Shown here: positions 31,823-38,185 of the stretch, in pieces
Numbering within the stretch: position 1 is the stretch's first letter
Layout: every line of letters starts with the position of its first letter
Assembly (NCBI GenBank): GCA_030017555.1
Contig: JASEIC010000006.1
Span: 1-38,185 of the forward strand
DNA length: 38,185 bases
Direction of reading: 5' to 3'
Source: Patescibacteria group bacterium
Lineage (GTDB): Bacteria; Patescibacteriota; Minisyncoccia; UBA6257; GWB1-50-10
Position numbers and translations under genes: made by a program
The notes under the pieces: generated by a model
Databases searched by the model: none
Told to the model about the DNA's origin: nothing
What the model saw: only the letters and a program-made list of their open reading frames with translations

Positions 31823-34336
31823 TTAGGACTTTTTCTTAAATTCGAAGCGACCTTTCTCATACGAAAAATTAATGATATTTCCACGTTCTATTTCTTTACG
31901 CAATATCTTTTCAGCCAAAATCCCCCGCACTTGTTCGGAAATAACTTGCCGTAATGGCCTGGCGCCAAACACCGGACTATATCCAAGTTCGGCAATTTTC
32001 TTAATAGCGCTTTTATCGGCAACAAACTCAATACCGTGAGTTTCCCGCAGAGTTTCGTTAATTTCTTTCAGTAATAAACCGGCAATTAAATTGATTTCGT
32101 CGACATTCAAATCGCGAAAAACAATAGTACTTGAAAAACGATTGATAAGTTCCGGTTTAAAGTAATTAGTGAGTTTCTTTTTTATTTCCTCGGCGATTTC
32201 CTCAGCTGTTTTTCCTTTTTCAATTTCTTCTTTGATAAATTGGGAATTGGCGTTTGAAGTTGCGATAATTATCGTGTTTTCAAAATTTACCGTGCGCCCC
32301 AAACTGTCAGTAAGCCGCCCATCATCAAAAACTTGTAGGAATAAATTTAAAATATCGGGATGGGCTTTTTCAAATTCATCAAGCAAGACCAAACCGTAAG
32401 GCGTTTGCAACACCGCATCAGTCAAAGCACCGGTCCGCTCTCCGTCAGGCGTACCAATAAAACGGAAAATACTTTGCTTATCCTGATATTCCGACATATC
32501 AAAACGAAGCATTAATTCTTTAGAACCAAATTGAACTTTAGTTAAAATTTTAGCCAATTCTGTTTTACCGACACCGGTTGGTCCTACAAATAAAAATGCC
32601 GCAATTGGTCCGCCTTTTCTGGAAAGTCCGCTTCGATATTCTCTTAAAGCTCCGGCAACCGCCTTCACCGCTGATTCTTGATTAATAAGTCTTTCATGAA
32701 TAATCGATTCTAAATTCAATAATTTTTCTGTTTCGGCAATATCGGCTTTTTGAATCGGAATTTTACTTTTTTCTTCAGCAACTTGAATTACGGTATTTTC
32801 TTCAAGGGTTTTTAACCCTTCTTGTTTGGCTCGCGCAAAAGCTTGTTTTAAAAGATCCAAAGCGCTTCCTGGTAAAACCTTGTCTCTGAAATATCGATGA
32901 GCGATTTGAACCGCTTTTTTTATCGCTCGAAACGTCACTAAAACGCCGAACTCACGTTCAAGCATCAGTCCGTTATAAACCAAAAAACGCACTGTTTCGT
33001 CTTCGCTTATTTCTTCAATATTCACGACTTCAAATTGCTCCAAAAAATCTGAGCGCGGCTCAACATATTGTTTAAACTCACGCGGATATGTCTCGCCAAT
33101 TACAGGAATTGACTCGCTTTTTATAATTGGCAAAAGAAGGTCAACAGCATTCAATGTCCGAGTCTGACTAGTGCGAAAAAGATCATGAATATTAGGTATA
33201 AAAAGTACGATATTGCCGGCTTGAATTATTTCTTCTGCGACAGACTGAATTCTGCCGGCAAGAACTTCCGATGTAGCATTAGCTACAAGCGATCCAATAT
33301 CCAAAGAAATCAATCGTTTGTCAAAAAGCACGGAAGGCACCCGATCTTTAGTCATTTCAAACGCTAAATGCGCGATAATTGCGGTTTTTCCGATGCCGGC
33401 ATCGCCAACCAAAATTGCGTTTGGTTTACCGGGCCGAGAAATAATATTCAAAAGTTGATCAAATTCTCTTTTATGGCCGATAAGGAAGCCTATTTGTTCA
33501 GCGCGCGCAAGATCAGTCAAATCAGTACTAAATTGATCGAGAAATCGCGTAGGCCGGGCAGTCCAGGCGCGGTTCATTATCCTGTGGCGCAAAAATTTCG
33601 GTCGATTGGCAAATCCTCCCAAAACTGCCGGCAAATGGCGCAAACCAGCAAGTTTTTTACGCCAACGGCCAAAAATTACTGTTTCCTGAATATCAACGGT
33701 CGCTAATTCAAAAGTTTCAAAAAGTTTAGCGATAACACTGTTCTTTACCGTAGTTAGAGCAACAAAAAGATTTCTCGGCTCAATAAATTTCTCGGCAGTA
33801 TTTACCGCATTTTCATAAGCAATTATTACTAAATTTTCAACGCTTAAAAGAATCTCTTCAGAGTTAATTGTTTCTTTTTTTTGAGAGTCGTCAAACGGCT
33901 GTTTTAAATATTCATCGATTTTTTGAGAAAACTCCTTCGGATTAATGTTTAAACGGCGTAAGGCTTCTCCAATATCACTTTGACTGGCTAAAAATTTAGC
34001 CATAATAAGATAAAAATCCTGCCGAGTGGCGCGAGATTTTCTAAAGGAATAATTTAAAACCTTGTAGGCGGCCGGTGTTACGACTTGAGCTAAATTTACT
34101 TTATGTCCTTTAAGTTCTAAGAGACGCTTTTCTGCTTCGCCCATATGGATAACTCGATCAATTAAAAATAAAGCAAATAAAAAACCGAGCCAACGCATAG
34201 AAAAAGTTTCGCTTAAAAAAAGAAAAAGGGTTGTAACCGAAAGTAAAACATAAGAAGAATAAACAATTAATCGTACAAAAAATTCGCCGGGCGTAGAAAA
34301 TAATAATTTTGGTTCTTTGTAAAAAAGGGTCTGCAT
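31823..34336 (-). CDS. Membrane-anchored Clp-type AAA+ ATPase
   Basis: An 837-residue double-AAA+ protein of the ClpA/B/C class. Two hydrophobic helices near the N terminus (about 22-60) anchor it in the membrane, followed by a Clp_N-like helical region (about 75-200). AAA1 has Walker A VGDAGIGKT (about 308-316), but its Walker B reads VLFIPNIHD, where the Asp-Glu pair is usual. AAA2 has Walker A VGPTGVGKT (about 584-592), intact Walker B VLLDEFEKAHPD and sensor ATSNAN, then the D2-small domain. I see no IGF/LGF-type ClpP-binding loop. It is likely an unfoldase or disaggregase at the membrane. Confidence 0.9.
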   Translation of the reverse strand: MQTLFYKEPKLLFSTPGEFFVRLIVYSSYVLLSVTTLFLFLSETFSMRWLGFLFALFLIDRVIHMGEAEKRLLELKGHKVNLAQVVTPAAYKVLNYSFRKSRATRQDFYLIMAKFLASQSDIGEALRRLNINPKEFSQKIDEYLKQPFDDSQKKETINSEEILLSVENLVIIAYENAVNTAEKFIEPRNLFVALTTVKNSVIAKLFETFELATVDIQETVIFGRWRKKLAGLRHLPAVLGGFANRPKFLRHRIMNRAWTARPTRFLDQFSTDLTDLARAEQIGFLIGHKREFDQLLNIISRPGKPNAILVGDAGIGKTAIIAHLAFEMTKDRVPSVLFDKRLISLDIGSLVANATSEVLAGRIQSVAEEIIQAGNIVLFIPNIHDLFRTSQTRTLNAVDLLLPIIKSESIPVIGETYPREFKQYVEPRSDFLEQFEVVNIEEISEDETVRFLVYNGLMLEREFGVLVTFRAIKKAVQIAHRYFRDKVLPGSALDLLKQAFARAKQEGLKTLEENTVIQVAEEKSKIPIQKADIAETEKLLNLESIIHERLINQESAVKAVAGALREYRSGLSRKGGPIAAFLFVGPTGVGKTELAKILTKVQFGSKELMLRFDMSEYQDKQSIFRFIGTPDGERTGALTDAVLQTPYGLVLLDEFEKAHPDILNLFLQVFDDGRLTDSLGRTVNFENTIIIATSNANSQFIKEEIEKGKTAEEIAEEIKKKLTNYFKPELINRFSSTIVFRDLNVDEINLIAGLLLKEINETLRETHGIEFVADKSAIKKIAELGYSPVFGARPLRQVISEQVRGILAEKILRKEIERGNIINFSYEKGRFEFKKKS

Positions 34337-34348
34337 GATTTTTCGTTA

Positions 34349-34693
34349 TTAAAAAAACACTCGGCTCAATATATAAATTGGCGCAACAAGCCAAATAATA
34401 TAAAATCCAATGGCAATAGTAAAAACAATTAAATAAATAAAACTACTGACCAAGAGCCGGCCTAGCCTAAAACCAAATCCTAAAATATAGCCCAAAATCG
34501 TATAATCTTTATAAAGAGGTTCAAGAAGATGCTTAAGAGTAATGCGCCATGCTAAAAAATAATCAAGCTCTTTTAATTGATCCATTACAAAATTAAAATA
34601 AATCCGCATACTTTTTACGTACCAATGCCTGAAAAACTGAATAATCCTGTAAAAAAGCTTTTCAACTAAATAAACTAAAGCGTTATTCGTCAT
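34349..34693 (-). CDS. Small membrane protein, first gene of the clp operon
   Basis: A 114-residue protein with an amphipathic aromatic N-terminal half (RIIQFFRHWYVKSMRIYFNF) and two C-terminal hydrophobic helices (about 65-110). It starts the minus-strand operon and ends 12 bases before the Clp-type ATPase gene. Since that ATPase is membrane-anchored, the two may form a complex, but this rests on position alone. Family not recognised. Confidence 0.75.
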   Translation of the reverse strand: MTNNALVYLVEKLFYRIIQFFRHWYVKSMRIYFNFVMDQLKELDYFLAWRITLKHLLEPLYKDYTILGYILGFGFRLGRLLVSSFIYLIVFTIAIGFYIIWLVAPIYILSRVFF

Positions 34694-34731
34694 CCTATTT
34701 ATTATACCGCAAATTCTCTAATCTAAACAAA

Positions 34732-34765
34732 ACCCCTCCTAAATCCTTAGATTGGAGGGATTAAA
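34732..34765 (-). terminator. Terminator after the small basic protein gene
   Basis: On the minus strand CCCTCC-AATC pairs with GATT-(TA)-GGAGGG and is followed by GTTTTGTTT. Confidence 0.6.
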
Positions 34766-34779
34766 AAAATCTACAAACT

Positions 34780-35007
34780 TTATTTTTTTGAACGTTTTTC
34801 AGCAACTATTTGCGGCATTTGATTCCTAATCGGCGAATGCTTTTCAGGCATTATTCTTCTTTGCATTAAAGACTTACACACAAGCGGTACAACACATCTT
34901 AATTTTCGTTGATTCTTATAAACCTGCCGGCGCAAAAATCTTTTATTTGGAAAAAAACTATATGAATCTAAAAAATCAATGTAAATACCGAACACGTTAA
35001 TCCGCAT
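34780..35007 (-). CDS. Small basic protein, unknown
   Basis: A 75-residue, Arg/Lys-rich protein with an aromatic N-terminal half. The start is well supported: AAAGGAG lies eight bases before the ATG, one of the few strong Shine-Dalgarno sequences in the window, and a terminator follows the stop. The charge suggests nucleic-acid or ribosome binding, but no motif is recognisable. It might not be a real gene, although the ribosome-binding site argues for it. Confidence 0.55.
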   Translation of the reverse strand: MRINVFGIYIDFLDSYSFFPNKRFLRRQVYKNQRKLRCVVPLVCKSLMQRRIMPEKHSPIRNQMPQIVAEKRSKK

Positions 35008-35097
35008 ATATTCTCCTTTAAAAGGGCATTTATAAATAAACCAATTAATTTGGCAAGAATAACATTAACTTACCGAAGTCGTTTTAGTCAAGCTTAA

Positions 35098-36381
35098 TTA
35101 AAACAGTCCTTTTTGGGCTTCTAATTCTTTTCTTTCTTGTTCTTCAAATATTTTTATCTTGCCGTATTCGCCGTCATAACCCGGCTCAATATGAACCTTG
35201 CCTTGTCGCATCCTTATTACTCCTTCGGCAATAATGGGTATTAATCCCGACCGCAAATCTTTTTCCGTTGCATTAATCAAAATATTAAATTCAGAACCAA
35301 ATTGTTCAATGGCATTTTCATATTCAATCCAAACGCTTTTTGAAGCCTTGCCCACCCCCAAGCTTTCACCAATCACTTCATCAAAAGGCACAAAATTATA
35401 AAACGGTTTTGCCCATACTGGTTTAAATCCTTGCGGCCGCTTGGGATCAGCAAGCTCATCAATCCGCGCCATTACCCCGACTGTTACCGGCTTGCCGCAA
35501 TTTGGACAAATTCCTTTATGCTTTTTTGTTTGTTCCGGCGCCCAAACAACCTTACACTCCTTGTGCCCGTCATAATGATATCTGCCTTCTTCCGGGAAAA
35601 ATTCAATCGTACCCGCCAATTCTTTTCCTTTTTTGTCTTTTAACGCACTCATAATTCCTTGATAAGACAAATCCGTATCAAAAATAGTTGCTTCCCGACC
35701 AATTCGAATTAAAGAATGAGAATCAGAACTTGAAATTATGGTTTTGTCATCCAAAAAAGGAATGCGCCAGTTCATTGGCGGATCAGAAGAAAGCCCTGTT
35801 TCTATGGCAAATATTTGCGGTGTCAGTTCGTCAAAACATTCGTGAAGCGAATTAAACCCTGATTTTGAACCAAAAACACCGAACCAGGGCGTCCAAACAT
35901 GAGCCGGAATAAGAACGCAATCAGGCGACGCTGTTAGTAAAACCTTAAACAATTCTTTTGAATCAATGCCAATAATGGGCCGGCCGTCTGATTTAATATT
36001 GCCGATCCAGCCAAGTTGAGCATTTATTTTTTCCGCGATTTCAATTGAAGGCGCGTAAATCAAATGATGCACTCTTCGCCCCCTGCTATTTTTTGTATAA
36101 ACACAGCTTATTTCTCCTGATAAAATAAATCTCGTGTCCCGTGGATTGTGCACGCCATTACTTTTCAAAACATATTTCTCTTTAATTTGATAAAGTCCGG
36201 GCTCGGCCGGCTCTAATTTTTCTTTAATGTCTTTAAACCACGCGGGGTGAGTAAAGTCCCCGGTGCCCAAAACTTTAATGCCCTTTTTCGTAGCCCAAAG
36301 CGCTAAGTTTTCTAAAACCATTTGCGGACTTACGGCTCGCGCATATTTTGAATGGATTTCAATATCAGCAATAAATTTCAT
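35098..36381 (-). CDS. Endonuclease Q (PHP-family DNA repair nuclease)
   Basis: A 427-residue protein matching EndoQ, which cuts 5' of deaminated bases (uracil, hypoxanthine, xanthine) and abasic sites. The N-terminal PHP domain begins MKFIADIEIHSKYARA; the usual HxH is Glu8-x-His10 here. Further motifs are GTGDFTHP, LSGEIS, IPAHVWTPWFGVFGS and ISSSDSHS. A cysteine-rich module (KECKVVW... ICPNCGKPV, about 270-295) would bind zinc. Length matches archaeal EndoQ. It is known mostly from Thermococcales and scattered bacteria, so lateral acquisition in this lineage is plausible. Confidence 0.85.
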   Translation of the reverse strand: MKFIADIEIHSKYARAVSPQMVLENLALWATKKGIKVLGTGDFTHPAWFKDIKEKLEPAEPGLYQIKEKYVLKSNGVHNPRDTRFILSGEISCVYTKNSRGRRVHHLIYAPSIEIAEKINAQLGWIGNIKSDGRPIIGIDSKELFKVLLTASPDCVLIPAHVWTPWFGVFGSKSGFNSLHECFDELTPQIFAIETGLSSDPPMNWRIPFLDDKTIISSSDSHSLIRIGREATIFDTDLSYQGIMSALKDKKGKELAGTIEFFPEEGRYHYDGHKECKVVWAPEQTKKHKGICPNCGKPVTVGVMARIDELADPKRPQGFKPVWAKPFYNFVPFDEVIGESLGVGKASKSVWIEYENAIEQFGSEFNILINATEKDLRSGLIPIIAEGVIRMRQGKVHIEPGYDGEYGKIKIFEEQERKELEAQKGLF

Positions 36382-36418
36382 ATATTTAATGCTAACACTT
36401 TAAAAATAAGTCACAAAA

Positions 36419-36427
36419 TTATCCACA
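36419..36427. promoter_or_regulatory. DnaA-box sequence between divergent transcripts
   Basis: A perfect TTATCCACA upstream of the EndoQ gene (minus strand) and about 20 bases before an extended -10 (TTTGATATAAT, 36444-36454) pointing right. The two repeat copies at 28386 and 28498 carry the same box upstream of a promoter. Confidence 0.45.
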
Positions 36428-36460
36428 ACTCTTTATTTTTAACTTTGATATAATATAAAT

Positions 36461-36655
36461 ACAAAAGAAAACCGCCTCATTTTTATCGCAAATAAGACGG
36501 TTGCGGCCAGCTTCTTGGTGTACCGATCGATTACAGAAGTTTGTATTGTGTTAGGGATTGTTTTGCCTGACTGGAAACACAAATTATGAAATCTTGCCGA
36601 TGCTAGAAACGTGGCCTCTCCCTAAAGAGCGTATCGGGAAATTGTTTTTAATAAC
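36461..36655 (+). other. Possible transcript without ORF between endoQ and FkbM gene
   Basis: It lies downstream of an extended -10 (TGATATAAT). It contains a CCGC...GCGG-type hairpin (about 36470-36508) and a CCGAT/ATCGG hairpin near 36598-36636 followed by a T-rich stretch. The only frame is a shadow of the methyltransferase gene on the other strand. Could be a small RNA or plain intergenic sequence. Confidence 0.3.
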
Positions 36656-37543
36656 TCACAAGCCAGACAATTTTTTTATGGCATTATCCGATGACTTGTG
36701 TATAAAGAAAAAATTAGAGAAAAAATATTTCCCTGCCTCCTCTGAGGTTTCACGAATTTTCTTCGAGTCGCACAATTGTAGTTTCATATTTTCGTCGGAA
36801 CAATAAGCGTCATACCCTGCATCCCAAAATATTTCAAATGTCGCGAGATAATTCGGATTAATTCCGCGTTCTCTCGGTTGATTTCCCGTCAGAGTAGTAA
36901 TTTCGACCATCCATATCGGCTTCGGGTCAGATTTCAACAATTCTTTTGCTCCATTTAATACCCCATACTCTGCCCCTTCAACATCAATCAGTATAAAAAC
37001 ATTTAATCCGGCAAGCCTTTTCCCTATAACTAAATCTAGGGAAGAAACAGGAACTAATGTCGGCGTTCGGGAAGAAAATCCAGCCCGCCCTTTAATGAAC
37101 GAGGCTCCCGTCCCCCCACCATACATCTCAAGTATTCCAGATTTATCAGCCAACGCCAACTGAAACACTTCGGCATTATTTCCCCATCCGTTCAAATAAA
37201 TATTCTTGAGTAATACTTTCGTATTGAGCGGCATCGGCTCGAAGGCAATAAGGTGTTTATTTAAGCTAAGCGCGTTCAAACAATAATATCCGACGTGAGC
37301 GCCCACATCAATGACCACATCAACGTCTTCAACAAATGCCCTAAATTTTTTATTGTCAGATTGTTCAAACTCACCCTTTTGCATCGCATCTCCCGCTATG
37401 ATTTTAAATCCGAAAGGAGTCGCAACGGCTTCTCTATTCGCCCACCGATTGTCTCGTATATTTCGGTATATCGTTGGAATAAATGGAAGTTTTTTAACGA
37501 GGCTTTTGAGCTTTTCCATTATTCCATAATAACCGACTCTCAA
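36656..37543 (-). CDS. FkbM-family methyltransferase
   Basis: A protein of up to 295 residues; the Met at residue 9 (37519) is the more likely start. The SAM-binding motif is VIDVGAHVGYYCLNA (about 72-86), followed by AFEPMPLNTKVLLKNI and the IDVEGAEYGVLNGA segment, as usual for FkbM-type enzymes. These O-methylate sugars or lipids of surface glycans and antibiotics. No glycosyltransferases are nearby. Genes on both sides are small membrane proteins, which fits a cell-envelope locus. The substrate is unknown. Confidence 0.85.
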   Translation of the reverse strand: MRVGYYGIMEKLKSLVKKLPFIPTIYRNIRDNRWANREAVATPFGFKIIAGDAMQKGEFEQSDNKKFRAFVEDVDVVIDVGAHVGYYCLNALSLNKHLIAFEPMPLNTKVLLKNIYLNGWGNNAEVFQLALADKSGILEMYGGGTGASFIKGRAGFSSRTPTLVPVSSLDLVIGKRLAGLNVFILIDVEGAEYGVLNGAKELLKSDPKPIWMVEITTLTGNQPRERGINPNYLATFEIFWDAGYDAYCSDENMKLQLCDSKKIRETSEEAGKYFFSNFFFIHKSSDNAIKKLSGL

Positions 37544-37625
37544 AATATTACAAACGTTCTATTTAATGAGTTTTTCTTTGGTGGCAATCTAATTATGAAT
37601 TTAACTCAATTAAAAATCAAAAAAA

Positions 37626-37655
37626 TGAGGGAGCCGCTTTTGCATACTCCCTCGG
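37626..37655 (-). terminator. Terminator downstream of the small membrane protein genes
   Basis: GAGGGAG/CTCCCTC around a 13-base loop; on the minus strand it is followed by ATTTTTTTG. It would end the transcript from 37734-38185. Confidence 0.7.
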
Positions 37656-37733
37656 ATACATTGATGGGGTTCCATAAGCAAACTAACAGAAATGGCTACA
37701 AAAATCAAAAATATCTAACTTCTTCTTCTAATC

Positions 37734-37943
37734 CTATACAACTTCCTCTTTTTTCTTATGCCCGTAACCTAATTTGTACGCTACAAAATATACCGGCAAG
37801 AAAAGTATAAGCCCAACCAAATCCTCTGCTATCCCCTGCGACGGTATGCCACTCTTGAGAAAATTAAAACTTTCTCCCAACGCTATACTAACTGCCTCTA
37901 TCGCTAAATCTGCAATAAGTACTACAAAAAAACCTTCCACCAC
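37734..37943 (-). CDS. Small two-TM membrane protein, unknown
   Basis: A 69-residue protein with hydrophobic helices at about 3-22 and 40-58 and a charged, Lys-rich C terminus (GYGHKKKEEVV). Its start overlaps the end of the upstream gene by about 20 bases, so translation is probably coupled. No family recognised. Confidence 0.6.
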   Translation of the reverse strand: MVEGFFVVLIADLAIEAVSIALGESFNFLKSGIPSQGIAEDLVGLILFLPVYFVAYKLGYGHKKKEEVV

Positions 37944-38185
37944 CGAGGTATAAACAATGGTTTCTTAAATATGTAACTATAGAGCGAGAGCATGCTGAAA
38001 ATTATCAATAGGAAACCCATCCAATCTGCTGGTTTAAGCAAGGATACAAATCGACTGAAAACTACCACGAGTCCTAAAACGCTAAAAGAAGTAAATACCC
38101 AAAAATATATCTTCCACCCCATATTAGAAGTGCTGCGAGGAGTAGTATCTGTAACAACAGGCGCTCCTTGACCAGCAAGTACCAC
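37922..38185 (-). CDS. Membrane protein, partial at window edge
   Basis: At least 87 residues with two to three transmembrane helices (about 26-48, 54-72) and an N-terminal part that runs off the window. The GTG at the very edge is not evidence for a real start. It overlaps the next gene, suggesting an operon of small membrane proteins. Confidence 0.6.
   Translation of the reverse strand: MVLAGQGAPVVTDTTPRSTSNMGWKIYFWVFTSFSVLGLVVVFSRFVSLLKPADWMGFLLIIFSMLSLYSYIFKKPLFIPRWWKVFL

Noticed and set aside
36558-36806. An 82-codon plus-strand frame
   Set aside because: It mostly overlaps the well-supported methyltransferase gene on the opposite strand and shows no independent features.

Overview
The window looks like part of a small, AT-rich bacterial genome of the Candidate Phyla Radiation (Patescibacteria), most likely a Parcubacteria-type lineage. 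This is inferred from gene content and from small proteins that I associate with that group: an IleRS/ArgRS pair with unusual catalytic regions, a membrane-anchored Clp ATPase, a half-size MFS protein, a stand-alone pyruvoyl-dependent arginine decarboxylase, an EndoQ-type repair nuclease and many short unrecognised membrane proteins. No taxonomic search was possible. The standard genetic code fits: UGA acts as a stop.

Layout. Positions 1-2160 carry a secreted Cys-rich protein and a small Xre-type regulator between two inverted copies of a palindromic repeat. Positions 2298-3764 encode a two-gene metal ABC transporter. Positions 3777-5655 are tRNA-rich: an apparent tRNA split by a complete tRNA-Arg, then PvlArgDC, tRNA-Pro, a membrane-anchored coiled-coil protein, a degenerate tRNA-Gly and a good tRNA-Gly. 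Positions 5845-7873 hold a sigma-factor operon with two envelope proteins. From 7944 to 17412 come housekeeping genes: HU, RNase Y, iPGM, a small membrane protein, SecG, a family 5 solute-binding protein, tRNA-Leu, RNase J and TrpRS. Positions 17428-17801 appear to encode an unidentified structured RNA of about 340 nt.

Positions 17918-26705 contain an unknown protein, IleRS with an embedded histidine-phosphatase domain, a lipoprotein, ArgRS with an unknown gene and a Cas4-like nuclease, then smpB-ssrA (tmRNA). Positions 27088-28371 are the infC-rpmI-rplT operon with a likely AUA start for IF3 and a long-range RNA pairing before rplT. Positions 28383-28704 hold a duplicated promoter with DnaA-box-like sequences and a second candidate ncRNA. 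Positions 28703-34693 form a five-gene minus-strand operon: membrane protein, membrane-anchored Clp ATPase, half MFS, PolX and a DisA_N-like protein. The right end has a small basic protein, EndoQ, an FkbM-type methyltransferase and small membrane proteins.

Functionally the window is mostly information processing: translation, ribosome rescue, RNA decay and DNA repair. Several genes have an extended -10 (often GCTAAAAT) within a few bases of the start codon, suggesting very short or leaderless mRNAs. The main oddities are the IleRS/phosphatase chimera, the tRNA nested in a tRNA, the unidentified RNAs and the palindromic repeat whose terminal hairpin differs between copies yet stays paired.
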